DNA of 64,000 nt from Propionibacteriales bacterium. GTDB taxonomy: Bacteria; Actinomycetota; Actinomycetes; Propionibacteriales; Nocardioidaceae. Below are positions 15,068 through 23,652 of the stretch, one piece after another. Position 1 is the first letter of the stretch. Each line of letters begins with the position of its first letter. Position numbers and translations under genes: made by a program. Location: the NCBI GenBank assembly GCA_026392415.1, contig JAPLCC010000045.1:1-64000 (forward strand). Reading direction: 5' to 3'. A model generated the notes under the pieces. The model was given only the letters and a program-made list of their open reading frames with translations, was not told where the DNA came from and did not search any database.

Positions 15068-17152
15068 ATGAGCGTCACGACCCACTGTCCCTACTGCAGC
15101 CTGCAGTGCGGGATGAAGGTCGCCCGGGCCTCGACAGGCTCGACCACCAGAAGACAGGGCATCGAGATCAGCGCCTGGGAGGAGTTCCCGGTCAACGAAG
15201 GCGCGATGTGTCGCAAGGGGTGGACGTCTGGTGAGCTGCGCGGCAACCGTGAGCGGCTGACCACGCCGCTGGTCCGCGACCGTGCCACCGGTGAGCTGCG
15301 CGCAGCCGGCTGGGACGAGGCGCTCGACATCGTCGCGGACAAGGTCCGCGCTCTCCAGACCGATCACGGCAAGGATGCCGTCGCCGTGTTCGGCGGCGGC
15401 GGTCTCACCAACGAGAAGGCCTACCAACTGGGCAAGTTCGCCCGGGTCGCGCTCGGCACCAGCCAGATCGACTACAACGGGCGCTGGTGCATGAGCTCTG
15501 CTGCCAGCGCCGGCAACCAGGCCTTCGGCGTCGACCGCGGCCTGCCCTTCCCTCTTGCTGACATCGAGCAGACCGACGTGGTCGTGCTGGTCGGTTCCAA
15601 CCTGGCCGAGACCATGCCTCCGGCGGCGCGCCACCTCGACCGGCTGCGCGAACGTGGCGGCAGGGTCGTCGTGATCGACCCGCGGTTCACCGCGACCGCC
15701 GAGCGCGCCGACCTGTTCCTCCAGCCGGTGCCCGGCACGGACCTCGCACTCGCGCTGGGTGCCCTGCACCTGCTCGACGCCCAAGGGGCGATCGACGAGG
15801 AGTACGTCGCGGACCGCACCACTGGCTTCGACGACGTCCGTCGCTCGGTCGCCGCCTGGTGGCCCGAGCGGGTCGAGCGCACCACCGGCGTCGCGACGTC
15901 CGAACTGCGTGAGTTCGTCGACCTGCTGGCCGGCGCCCGACGGGTGATGGTCCTGACCGCGCGTGGCGCCGAACAGCACGCCCAGGGCACCGCGACGGTG
16001 CTCGGCTGGATGAACATCGCGCTCGCGCTCGGCATGCCCGGCAAGGAGTACGCCGGCTACGGCTGCCTCACCGGACAGGGCAACGGACAGGGTGGCCGCG
16101 AGCACGGCCAGAAGTCCGACCAGCTCCCCGGTTACCGGATGATCGACGACCCGGCGGCTCGTGCGCACGTCGCGAAGGTGTGGGGCGTGGAGCCCGAAAC
16201 CCTGCCCGGCAAGGGGAAATCGGCCTACGAGCTGCTCGATTCACTCGGGGACGGCGGCGGTCCGAAGGCGCTCCTCGTCTTCGCGTCCAACATCGTGGTC
16301 TCGGCCCCCCGAGCCACTCATGTCACCCAGCGCCTGGAGTCCCTCGACCTCCTCGTCGTCTGCGACATCGTGATGTCCGAGACGGCGGCCCTGGCTGACG
16401 TCGTGCTCCCGATCACGCAGTGGGCCGAAGAGTCCGGCACCATGACGAACCTCGAGGGCCGGGTGATCCTTCGGCAGCGGGCGGTCGCGCCGCCAGAGGG
16501 CGTGCGCAGCGATCTCGACGTGATCGCCGGGCTCGCGGAGCGACTGGACTCGCCCGTCGAGTTCTCCGTCGAACCGGAGGAGATCTTCGCCGAGCTCGGC
16601 CGCGCTTCCGCCGGCGGCAAGGCCGACTACTCCGGCATCACCTACGAACGGATCCGCGACGAGCAGGGCGTGTTCTGGCCGTGCCCTGCCGTTTCGGAGG
16701 GCGAAGACCAGCACCCCGGCACACCCCGGATGTTCGCCGAGACCTTCGCGACGCCGGACGGCCGCGCGCGCTTCCTGGTGCAGGAGTTCGCCGGTGCTGC
16801 CGAGCAGCCCGACGCGGCGTACCCGATCCACCTCACGACTGGCCGGGTGCTCGCGCAGTACCAGTCCGGTGCCCAGACCCGTCGTATCCGCTCGCTCACC
16901 GATGAGGGCGCCTTCGTCGAGATGCACCCGATGCTCGCCGACCGGATCGGCGCGCACGACGGCGAGCCCGTGATCGTGCGCACCCGTCGCGGCGAGATGA
17001 AGGCGCCGGCGCGGGTCGTCACCACCATCCGACCCGACACCGTCTTCATCCCGTTCCACTGGGTCGGCGCCAACCGGCTGACCAATGACGCCCTCGACCC
17101 GTCCAGCCGGATGCCGGAGTTCAAGGTGTGTGCGGCCGAGGTCCTGGTCTGA
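15068..17152 (+). CDS. narB: assimilatory nitrate reductase, molybdopterin catalytic subunit
   Basis: A 694-residue cytoplasmic Mo-bis-MGD enzyme reducing nitrate to nitrite. The N-terminal [4Fe-4S] site is C7, C10, C14 and C48 (CPYCSLQC and MCRKGW). The sequence continues with GRWCMSSAASAGNQAFGVDRG, VGSNLAETMPP, the molybdopterin segment GQGNGQGGREHGQKSDQLPGYR and a molydopterin-dinucleotide domain with HLTTGRVLAQYQSG. The C-terminal [2Fe-2S] domain of NasA-type enzymes is absent. Residues 21-27 (ASTGSTT) between the third and fourth Cys come from a short repeat. The ATG at 15068 is chosen because homology begins there. Its electron donor is probably the flavoprotein at 17345. Confidence 0.93.
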   Translation: MSVTTHCPYCSLQCGMKVARASTGSTTRRQGIEISAWEEFPVNEGAMCRKGWTSGELRGNRERLTTPLVRDRATGELRAAGWDEALDIVADKVRALQTDHGKDAVAVFGGGGLTNEKAYQLGKFARVALGTSQIDYNGRWCMSSAASAGNQAFGVDRGLPFPLADIEQTDVVVLVGSNLAETMPPAARHLDRLRERGGRVVVIDPRFTATAERADLFLQPVPGTDLALALGALHLLDAQGAIDEEYVADRTTGFDDVRRSVAAWWPERVERTTGVATSELREFVDLLAGARRVMVLTARGAEQHAQGTATVLGWMNIALALGMPGKEYAGYGCLTGQGNGQGGREHGQKSDQLPGYRMIDDPAARAHVAKVWGVEPETLPGKGKSAYELLDSLGDGGGPKALLVFASNIVVSAPRATHVTQRLESLDLLVVCDIVMSETAALADVVLPITQWAEESGTMTNLEGRVILRQRAVAPPEGVRSDLDVIAGLAERLDSPVEFSVEPEEIFAELGRASAGGKADYSGITYERIRDEQGVFWPCPAVSEGEDQHPGTPRMFAETFATPDGRARFLVQEFAGAAEQPDAAYPIHLTTGRVLAQYQSGAQTRRIRSLTDEGAFVEMHPMLADRIGAHDGEPVIVRTRRGEMKAPARVVTTIRPDTVFIPFHWVGANRLTNDALDPSSRMPEFKVCAAEVLV
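15128..15148 (-). repeat. short palindromic repeat inside nitrate reductase gene
   Basis: The minus strand reads GGTGGTCGAGCCTGTCGAGG, a form I recognise as a common dispersed repeat of high-GC actinobacteria. Here it adds about seven residues in frame in the iron-sulfur loop. Confidence 0.5.
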
Positions 17153-17167
17153 GGCGGCGCGGCGAGG

Positions 17168-17209
17168 CGTCTCGATACGCCGCTCGTACCTCGCGGCCAC
17201 TCGACGACC
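17168..17209 (+). repeat. 42-bp dispersed repeat, copy 1
   Basis: CGTCTCGATACGCCGCTCG...CTCGACGACC. An exact reverse-complement copy of all 42 bases is at 57357-57398. It follows the nitrate reductase stop by 15 bases. Confidence 0.92.
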
Positions 17210-17219
17210 CTGGACCTGG

Positions 17220-17235
17220 GTAACACGGTCGTGAC
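17220..17235 (+). promoter_or_regulatory. possible GlnR half-site pair
   Basis: GTAAC-ACGGTC-GTGAC resembles the GlnR a/b-site pattern GTNAC-N6-GAAAC, with two mismatches in the second pentamer. It lies just upstream of the GTGAG module of the nitrite reductase operon. Confidence 0.35.
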
Positions 17236-17255
17236 GCTGCTCACGCCGTGATGTC

Positions 17256-17288
17256 GTGAGCCCGGTGAGGTTGTGAGAAGTAGTTGAC
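17256..17288 (+). promoter_or_regulatory. nitrate-assimilation regulatory module upstream of nitrite reductase operon
   Basis: GTGAG at 17256, 17265 and 17273 and TTGAC at 17284, the same spacing as at 13250-13282. The first gene begins 57 bases further on. Confidence 0.6.
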
Positions 17289-17344
17289 CTCGGGGTGCAA
17301 CACGACGACCGCGCCGTGAAACCTCCTCGTCCGAGCATGGACAC

Positions 17345-18904
17345 ATGCCCGAGGACCGCCGCCCCGACGACGCGCGCAAGCGTCTCGTCGTGGTCGGTTC
17401 CGGCATGGCCACGACCCGCCTGATCGAAGAGTTGGTCGCGCGCGACGCCGCCGCCCGGTGGGACATCACCGTCCTCGGCGACGAGCCGGTGGCGCCGTAC
17501 AACCGGATCCTGCTCTCGGCCGTCCTCGAGGGCACCCATCGTCCGGAGGCACTCACGCTGCGGTCGCCGGAGTGGTACGCCGACAACGGTATCGACCTCC
17601 GCCTCGGCGCCCGCGTCCTCGGTGTCGAGCGTGAGCTCAAGGACGTCATGCTCGTCGACGGCACCCTGATCGAGTACGACGTCCTGGTGCTGGCGACCGG
17701 CAGTATCCCCACGCTTCCCCCGATCCGCGGACTGGTGCGGATGGACGGCTCGCTCCACGACGCCGTGCACGCCTTCCGCTCGCTCGCCGACTGCGAGCGC
17801 CTGGTCGAGGCGATCGAGGCGACCGACGATCAAGGTCGCCTCGTCAACCGCCGTGCGGTCGTCGTCGGCGGCGGACTGCTCGGACTCCAGGTCGCGCGTG
17901 CTCTTGGCTCCCGCGGCCTCGACACCGAGATCGTCGAGGGCGGCGAGCACCTGCTCCACCAGCAGATCAACAGCGGCGCCGGCAAGGTCCTTGCCCGCGA
18001 CCTGAAGAAGCTCGGCGTCGCCGTCTACACCGGCTCCCGTGCGATCCGGCTCAACTCGGGGGATGGTCCGCTCGGTCTCGGCGCCGTCCGCGTCCTCGAC
18101 CCGCTTCCCCGCAACCCCGGCAAGGTCGCGCTGCGCCTCGACAACGGCTTCAACCTCGACACCGACCTGCTGGTCCTCACCGCCGGCGGCCGCCCCTCGA
18201 CCGCGCTGGCTCGCGGCGCCGGCCTGGAGGTCCGTCGCGGGATCGTCGTCGACGACCGACTGGCCAGTGTCACCGACCCCTCCATCCACGCCCTGGGCGA
18301 CTGCGTCGAGACGGTGTCCGCTGACGGGCAGGGCCGCACCACCGGCTTCGTGCCGCCCGCGTGGGAGCAGGCCGGCGTCCTCGCCGGCATCCTGACCGGC
18401 GAGGCCGTGAAGTACGACGGCAGCCGGATCGTCGCCCGACTCCGCGCCACCGACCTCGACGTCGCCGTCCTCGGTGAGGCCGAGCGGGAGATCGCTGCCG
18501 GCGGCGAGGTCGTCGAGGTCTCCAACCCGATCTCGGGCTCGCACCGCCGGCTCGTCGTCCGCGACGGACGGATCGTGGCCGCCACCCTGGTCGGCGACCT
18601 GTCGCGGGTCGGCCTGATCACTCAGCACTTCGACCGGCAGACGGTCCTGGGCCCGCACGAGCCCGGCAACCTGCTGATGCCCGAACGCACCGAGACCGAG
18701 AGCAGCGTCGCCCTCAGCCTCCCCGACGATGCGGAGGTCTGCGCCTGCGCGGGCGTCTCCGCCGGTCGGATCCGGGCCTGCTCGTCCTTCGAGCAGGCCC
18801 GTGACACCACCCGTGCGACCACCGGCTGCGGTGGTTGTGCCCCAACGGTCCGGCAGCTGCTCGGCAGCCGACCGGCCCTGGCAACCTCCCAGAAGGGATC
18901 TTGA
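17345..18904 (+). CDS. nasB: FAD/NAD(P)H oxidoreductase with BFD-type [2Fe-2S] domain, nitrate reductase electron donor
   Basis: A 519-residue cytoplasmic flavoprotein resembling the N-terminal half of NirB. VVVGSGMATTRLIEEL binds FAD, APYNRILLSAVLEG follows, VVVGGGLLGLQVARALG binds NAD(P)H and ALGDC closes the FAD fold. The C-terminus has a BFD-like [2Fe-2S] site with Cys pairs CAC and CGGC (about residues 464-502). Its position between the nitrate reductase and nirB suggests that it feeds electrons to the single-subunit nitrate reductase. The ATG at 17345 is the first in-frame start; the stop is one base before the nirB start. The gene symbol follows the Bacillus/Klebsiella usage and is tentative. 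Confidence 0.82.
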   Translation: MPEDRRPDDARKRLVVVGSGMATTRLIEELVARDAAARWDITVLGDEPVAPYNRILLSAVLEGTHRPEALTLRSPEWYADNGIDLRLGARVLGVERELKDVMLVDGTLIEYDVLVLATGSIPTLPPIRGLVRMDGSLHDAVHAFRSLADCERLVEAIEATDDQGRLVNRRAVVVGGGLLGLQVARALGSRGLDTEIVEGGEHLLHQQINSGAGKVLARDLKKLGVAVYTGSRAIRLNSGDGPLGLGAVRVLDPLPRNPGKVALRLDNGFNLDTDLLVLTAGGRPSTALARGAGLEVRRGIVVDDRLASVTDPSIHALGDCVETVSADGQGRTTGFVPPAWEQAGVLAGILTGEAVKYDGSRIVARLRATDLDVAVLGEAEREIAAGGEVVEVSNPISGSHRRLVVRDGRIVAATLVGDLSRVGLITQHFDRQTVLGPHEPGNLLMPERTETESSVALSLPDDAEVCACAGVSAGRIRACSSFEQARDTTRATTGCGGCAPTVRQLLGSRPALATSQKGS

Positions 18905-18905
18905 G

Positions 18906-21482
18906 ATGGCACCGCACCTCAGGAAGCAACTCGTCGTCGTCGGCCACGGAATGGTCGGCCACCGCTTCGTGCAGGCCGCGATCGAGCGCGGTCTCACCGA
19001 GACCTACGACATCATCGTGCTGGGCGAGGAGCCGCGGCCGGCGTACGACCGCGTGGCCCTGACCTCGTTCTTCGAGGTCGGCGCCGAGGCGCTGTCCTAC
19101 CTCCCCGAGGGCGTGTACGACGACCCGCGCGTCTCGCTGCACCTCGAGTCCGAGGTCACCGCCATGGACGCGGATGCGCAGACGGTGACGCTCGCTGACG
19201 GCACGGCCTTCACCTACGACGAGCTGGTGCTCGCGACGGGTGCCGCGCCGTTCGTCCCGCCGGTGCCCGGCAAGGACCTCGGCAACGTCTTCGTCTACCG
19301 CACCATCGAGGACCTCGAGGCGATCCGCGAGGCCAGCAAGGGTGCGAAGGCGGGCGCTGTCATCGGCGGTGGCCTGCTCGGGCTGGAGGCCGCCAACGCG
19401 CTGCACCAGCTCGGCGTGAAGACCCACGTCGTCGAGATGGCGCCGCGGCTGATGGCCGTCCAGATCGACGAGGCGGGCGGTGCGACGCTGAAGCGCCACG
19501 TCGAGGACCTCGGCCTGACGATCCACACCGGCGTGATGACCGAGCTCATCGACGGCGATGCGGACGGGAACGTCAGCGGCATCACGTTCAAGGACGAGGA
19601 GAAGATCCCTCTCGACATCGTCATCTTCTCCGCCGGCATCCGGCCGCGCGACGCGATCGCCCGCGAGGCGGGCCTCGACCTGGCCGAGCGCGGCGGCGTC
19701 CTGGTCGATGAGCGATGCCGCAGCTCGGACGCCCACGTGTGGGCGATCGGTGAGTGCGCGGCCCCGGGCGGGCGGATGTACGGCCTGGTCGCGCCCGGCT
19801 ACTCGATGGCCGAGGTCGTGGTCGACCAGCTGCTCGGTGGCGAGGGCACGTTCCTCGGCGCCGACATGTCCACCAAGCTCAAGCTCCTCGGCGTCGACGT
19901 CGCGTCGTTCGGCGACGCGTTCGCCACGACCGAGGACGCCCTCGAGCTGGTCTTCGCCGATGCCGTCGCCGGTGTCTACAAGAAGCTCGTCGTCGCGGAG
20001 ACCGCCACCGGCGGCCATGAGCTGCTCGGCGGCATCCTCGTCGGCGACGCATCGGCGTACGGCTCGCTTCGGCCGATGGTCGGCAGCGGGCTGGAACTCC
20101 CGGCCAACCCGGAGGAGTTGATCCTCCCGGCCGGTCGCGGCGGCGGCATCGACCTGGGCCTGCCGGACACCGCGCAGATCTGCTCCTGCAACAACGTCAC
20201 CAAGGGCGACATCGTGGCCGCCGTCTCCGACGAGGCCACGCTCAACGACGGCGGTCCGTGCAGCGACGCGGGCTGTGTCACCAAGTGCACGAAGGCCGGA
20301 TCCACCTGTGGGTCCTGCAAGACGGTCGTGAAGAAGATCGTCGAGGACCACTTCGCGGCCACCGGCAAGGTCGTCGACAAGTCACTGTGCGAGCACTTCG
20401 CGATGACCCGCCAGGAGCTCTTCGACGTCGTCGCGGTCCACGGCTACAACCGGTTCGACGACATCATCGAGGGCCACGGTCGGGGCCGCGGGTGTGACAT
20501 CTGCAAGCCTGCCGTCGCGTCCGTCCTGGCGAGCCTGCTCAACCACCACGTCCTCGAGGGCGCCAACGCGACCCTCCAGGACACCAACGACGCCTACCTC
20601 GCCAACCTGCAGAAGAACGGCACCTACTCGGTCGTGCCGCGCATCCCCGGCGGCGAGATCACGCCCGACAAGCTGATCGTGATCGGTCAGGTCGCCAAGG
20701 AGTTCGGCCTGTACACGAAGATCACCGGTGGTCAGCGGATCGACCTGTTCGGTGCCCGCCTGGAGGACCTGCCGGCGATCTGGAAGGTGCTCGTGGACGC
20801 TGGCATGGAGTCCGGCCATGCCTACGGGAAGTCGCTGCGGACCGTGAAGTCCTGCGTCGGCTCGACCTGGTGCCGCTACGGCGTGCAGGACTCGGTCGCC
20901 CTGGCCATCGAGCTCGAGCTGCGCTACCGGGGCCTGCGTTCGCCCCACAAGCTCAAGGGCGGTGTCTCCGGCTGCGCCCGCGAGTGCGCGGAGGCCCGGG
21001 GCAAGGACTTCGGCGTCATCGCGACCGAGAAGGGCTGGAACCTCTACGTCGGCGGCAACGGGGGCGCGATCCCCGCGCACGCCCAGCTGCTCGCCGGAGA
21101 CCTCGACACCGCGACCTTGATCCAGTACCTCGACCGGTTCCTCATGTACTACATCCGCACGGCCGACCGCCTCCAGCGCACGGCACCCTGGATGGACGCC
21201 ATCGGTGGCCTGGAGCGGGTCCGCGAGGTCGTCGTCGACGACGCGCTGGGCCTCGGTGTCGAGCTCGAGGACGCCATGTCGAAGCACGTCGACTCCTACT
21301 TCGACGAGTGGAAGGCCACCATCGAGGACCCGGAGAAGCTCGCCCGCTTCGTGTCGTTCGTCAACGCGCCCGGCACGCCTGACCCCAACATCACCTTCCG
21401 CGAGGAGCGTGGCCAGATCCAGGCCGACCTGACCGACGGCCCCGTGTCGCTGGGCAGCACGATCCCGGTCGGAGCGCCCTGA
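18906..21482 (+). CDS. nirB: assimilatory nitrite reductase (NADH) large subunit
   Basis: An 858-residue siroheme/[4Fe-4S] flavoprotein reducing nitrite to ammonium. Order of domains: FAD/NADH module (VVVGHGMVGHRFVQ, VIGGGLLGLEAANAL), BFD-like [2Fe-2S] domain (ICSCNNVTKGDIV ... CGSCKTVVKK, about residues 420-480), sulfite/nitrite reductase ferredoxin-like half-domain and the catalytic domain with the siroheme/[4Fe-4S] cysteines in KSCVGSTWCRYG and SGCARECAEARGKDFG. AGAAGGGA precedes the ATG at 18906. The longer in-frame extension to 18729 overlaps the upstream gene and lacks homology. The stop overlaps nirD by one base. Confidence 0.96.
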   Translation: MAPHLRKQLVVVGHGMVGHRFVQAAIERGLTETYDIIVLGEEPRPAYDRVALTSFFEVGAEALSYLPEGVYDDPRVSLHLESEVTAMDADAQTVTLADGTAFTYDELVLATGAAPFVPPVPGKDLGNVFVYRTIEDLEAIREASKGAKAGAVIGGGLLGLEAANALHQLGVKTHVVEMAPRLMAVQIDEAGGATLKRHVEDLGLTIHTGVMTELIDGDADGNVSGITFKDEEKIPLDIVIFSAGIRPRDAIAREAGLDLAERGGVLVDERCRSSDAHVWAIGECAAPGGRMYGLVAPGYSMAEVVVDQLLGGEGTFLGADMSTKLKLLGVDVASFGDAFATTEDALELVFADAVAGVYKKLVVAETATGGHELLGGILVGDASAYGSLRPMVGSGLELPANPEELILPAGRGGGIDLGLPDTAQICSCNNVTKGDIVAAVSDEATLNDGGPCSDAGCVTKCTKAGSTCGSCKTVVKKIVEDHFAATGKVVDKSLCEHFAMTRQELFDVVAVHGYNRFDDIIEGHGRGRGCDICKPAVASVLASLLNHHVLEGANATLQDTNDAYLANLQKNGTYSVVPRIPGGEITPDKLIVIGQVAKEFGLYTKITGGQRIDLFGARLEDLPAIWKVLVDAGMESGHAYGKSLRTVKSCVGSTWCRYGVQDSVALAIELELRYRGLRSPHKLKGGVSGCARECAEARGKDFGVIATEKGWNLYVGGNGGAIPAHAQLLAGDLDTATLIQYLDRFLMYYIRTADRLQRTAPWMDAIGGLERVREVVVDDALGLGVELEDAMSKHVDSYFDEWKATIEDPEKLARFVSFVNAPGTPDPNITFREERGQIQADLTDGPVSLGSTIPVGAP

Positions 21483-21859
21483 TGAACGAGACCAGCATCG
21501 ACACCGTCGTCTGTCGCCTCGACCAGATCCGCAAGGAGTCCGGCGTGACCGCGCTCGTCGCGGGCGAGGCCGTCGCCGTCTTCCGGACCTACGACGACGA
21601 GGTCTTCGCGCTGTCCAACTTCGACCCGTTCGGCAAGGCGTCGGTGCTGTCGCGCGGCATCGTCGGCACGAAGACGGTGCTCGTCGACGGGGTCGAGGAG
21701 CAGGTGCCCTTTGTCGCGAGTCCGTTGCTCAAGCAGCCGTTCGACCTCCGCACGGGGATCTGCCTGGACGACACCGAGGTCTCGGTGCCGACGTACGACG
21801 TCCGGGTCATCGATGGTGTTGTCGCTGTGGGGGCTCGACGGGAGACACTGTCACCATGA
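21482..21859 (+). CDS. nirD: nitrite reductase small subunit
   Basis: A 125-residue Rieske-fold subunit of NADH nitrite reductase. It has the NirD pattern VFRTYDDEVFALSNFDPF ... VLSRGIVG and the SPLLKQPFDLRTGICLDD loop. As usual for NirD, the Cys-His pairs of true Rieske proteins are missing, so it should carry no [2Fe-2S] cluster. It overlaps nirB by one base and the next gene by four (ATGA). Confidence 0.95.
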   Translation: MNETSIDTVVCRLDQIRKESGVTALVAGEAVAVFRTYDDEVFALSNFDPFGKASVLSRGIVGTKTVLVDGVEEQVPFVASPLLKQPFDLRTGICLDDTEVSVPTYDVRVIDGVVAVGARRETLSP

Positions 21860-22968
21860 CCGACCAGCCGCTCTCCGGATTCCGGATCGGCGTCACCGCC
21901 GCCCGGCGCGCCGAGGAGCAGATCACGCTGCTGGAGCGGCGTGGCGCGACGGTGGTGCACGCCCCGGCGCTGTCGGTCGACCCGAACCGGATCGATGAGG
22001 TCGGACTGCTCGCGGCCACCAAGGACGTGTTGTCCCAGCCGGTCGACATCTTCGTGGCGACGACCGGCATCGGTCTGAAGTCGTGGTTCGCCGCGTCCGA
22101 GCGCTGGGGCCTGCTCGAGGACCTCATCGCGCACCTCGACGGCGCCGAGATCCTCGCGCGCGGTCCGAAGAGCGTCGGCGCCCTGCGCCGCTCCGGCCTG
22201 CGCGAGTTGTGGGCGCCGGAGTCCGAGGCCTTCGAGGACGTGCTCGGGCACCTGCGGGGCCGGGACCTTAACGGGTTGCGGATCGTGGTGCAGGAGCATG
22301 GCCAGTCGCTGTCGATGGCCGCGCACGCGCTGCGTCGACTGGGCGCCGAGGTCACGACCGTCGCGGTCTACCGCGTCGAGGGGGCCGACGACCCGGAGCC
22401 CATGTTCGGCCTGATCGAGCAGATCGCCGAGCGTCGCGTGCACGCCGTCACGTTCACTGCCGCGCCCGCCATCGCTGCGCTGATGGATGCCGCGGGGACG
22501 ACGGGTCACCGCGACGAGGTGGTCACCGCCTTCCAGGCCGACGTCATCGCCGCCTGCATCGGTCCCGTGACCGCCGCCGCGTTCGAGATGTGGGGCGTCC
22601 CGTCGATCTATCCGGAGCGCTTCCGCCTCGCGGCGATGGTCAAGCAGCTCGAGGTCGAGCTGCCGTCGCGCGCGACCGGCACGTCCCTCGAGGTCGCCGG
22701 CCACACGCTCCTGCTGCACGGTGACGACGTGCTCCTCGACGGTGTCGAGGTCAAGCTCTCCCCGGCCCCGTACGCCGTCCTGGCTGCGCTCCTGGTCAAC
22801 CCGGGCACGGTCGTCTCCCGCCGTGACCTGCTCACGTCCCTGCCGTCCGGCACGGCCGGCTCCGAGCACGCCGTCGAGATGGCCGTCGCCCGTCTCCGTG
22901 CCGCCATCGGCACCCGCTGCATCCAGACCGTCGTCAAGCGCGGCTACCGGCTGGCCGTGACCTCATGA
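21856..22968 (+). CDS. nnaR: uroporphyrinogen-III synthase-like regulator, NnaR type
   Basis: A 370-residue protein with a HemD (uroporphyrinogen-III synthase) domain at about residues 8-260 and a C-terminal OmpR-like winged helix at about 275-370 (LSPAPYAVLAALLVNPGTVVSRRDLL ... VEMAVARLRAAIG ... VVKRGYRL). This architecture matches NnaR of Streptomyces and its mycobacterial counterpart, which activate nitrate/nitrite assimilation genes together with GlnR. The HemD fold may sense a tetrapyrrole on the siroheme route or be enzymatic. Probable target: the GTGAG modules upstream of narK and nasB. Coupled by ATGA on both sides. Confidence 0.88.
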   Translation: MTDQPLSGFRIGVTAARRAEEQITLLERRGATVVHAPALSVDPNRIDEVGLLAATKDVLSQPVDIFVATTGIGLKSWFAASERWGLLEDLIAHLDGAEILARGPKSVGALRRSGLRELWAPESEAFEDVLGHLRGRDLNGLRIVVQEHGQSLSMAAHALRRLGAEVTTVAVYRVEGADDPEPMFGLIEQIAERRVHAVTFTAAPAIAALMDAAGTTGHRDEVVTAFQADVIAACIGPVTAAAFEMWGVPSIYPERFRLAAMVKQLEVELPSRATGTSLEVAGHTLLLHGDDVLLDGVEVKLSPAPYAVLAALLVNPGTVVSRRDLLTSLPSGTAGSEHAVEMAVARLRAAIGTRCIQTVVKRGYRLAVTS

Positions 22969-23639
22969 GGCTGGTCACCGTTGCCCACGGCACCCGGACC
23001 CCCGAGGGCAACCGCGTCGCCGCCGAGCTCACGGCAGCCGCAGGCGCTCGGCTCGGCTGGCACGCCACGACGTCGTACGTCGAGCTGTGCGCGCCGTTGT
23101 TCGCCGATGTCGTCGCGAGGACCGCCGAACCGACCGTCGTCGTACCGCTGCTGCTGAGCACCGGCTTCCACCTCCGGCAGGACCTGCCTGCTGCTGTGGA
23201 TGCGAGCGAGCGGGCCGATCTCGTCCGGCTCGGCGACAGCCTCGGACCGGATCCGCTCCTGGCCGCTGCGCAGGTCGAGCGCCTCCGCGAGGGCGGTGCC
23301 ACGCCTGACCAGCCCGTCGTGCTGATCGCGGCCGGATCGTCCGACCCGCTCGCCACGGCCGATCTCGAAGGTGCCGCCGCCCTGCTCGCCGAGGCGTGGG
23401 GTGCGCCCGTCCGGCTCGCAACGATGTCCGGCCTCGGAACGAGGCCCGAACACGTGGTCCGCAGCGGCGACGCCGTGTCGCCGTACCTCCTTGCGACGGG
23501 CCACTTCCACCGCAAGGCGCGGCACGTCGCGCTCGAGGCCGGCGCGAGCGTCGTCGCCGACGTCATCGGCCCGCACCCGCTGCTGGTCGACCTGATCTGC
23601 TCCCGGGCTCGCGCGCTGGCAAGGGCGATCGTCGTCTGA
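22965..23639 (+). CDS. sirohydrochlorin ferrochelatase-like protein, CbiX/SirB family
   Basis: A 224-residue cytoplasmic chelatase predicted to insert Fe2+ into sirohydrochlorin, giving siroheme for NirB. VTVAHGTRTPEGN at the N-terminus carries the metal-binding His, and VVVPLLLSTGFHLRQDLP the second conserved His. A duplicated, weaker half follows (VVLIAAGSSDPLATAD). It is the last gene of the nitrite reductase operon, overlapping nnaR by ATGA. Cobalt chelation cannot be excluded, but the context favours iron. Confidence 0.88.
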   Translation: MRLVTVAHGTRTPEGNRVAAELTAAAGARLGWHATTSYVELCAPLFADVVARTAEPTVVVPLLLSTGFHLRQDLPAAVDASERADLVRLGDSLGPDPLLAAAQVERLREGGATPDQPVVLIAAGSSDPLATADLEGAAALLAEAWGAPVRLATMSGLGTRPEHVVRSGDAVSPYLLATGHFHRKARHVALEAGASVVADVIGPHPLLVDLICSRARALARAIVV

Positions 23640-23652
23640 CCGGCCCCAGCTG

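Noticed and set aside
16241..18997. 918-codon open frame on the minus strand opposite nitrate reductase and its flavoprotein
   Set aside because: It is a shadow of high-GC codon bias. The plus strand encodes recognisable enzymes with all motifs, and the antisense protein is low-complexity Arg/Gly/Asp-rich.
21482..21859. NirD as a Rieske iron-sulfur protein
   Set aside because: The two Cys-His pairs needed for a [2Fe-2S] cluster are absent; this is normal for NirD and not a defect.
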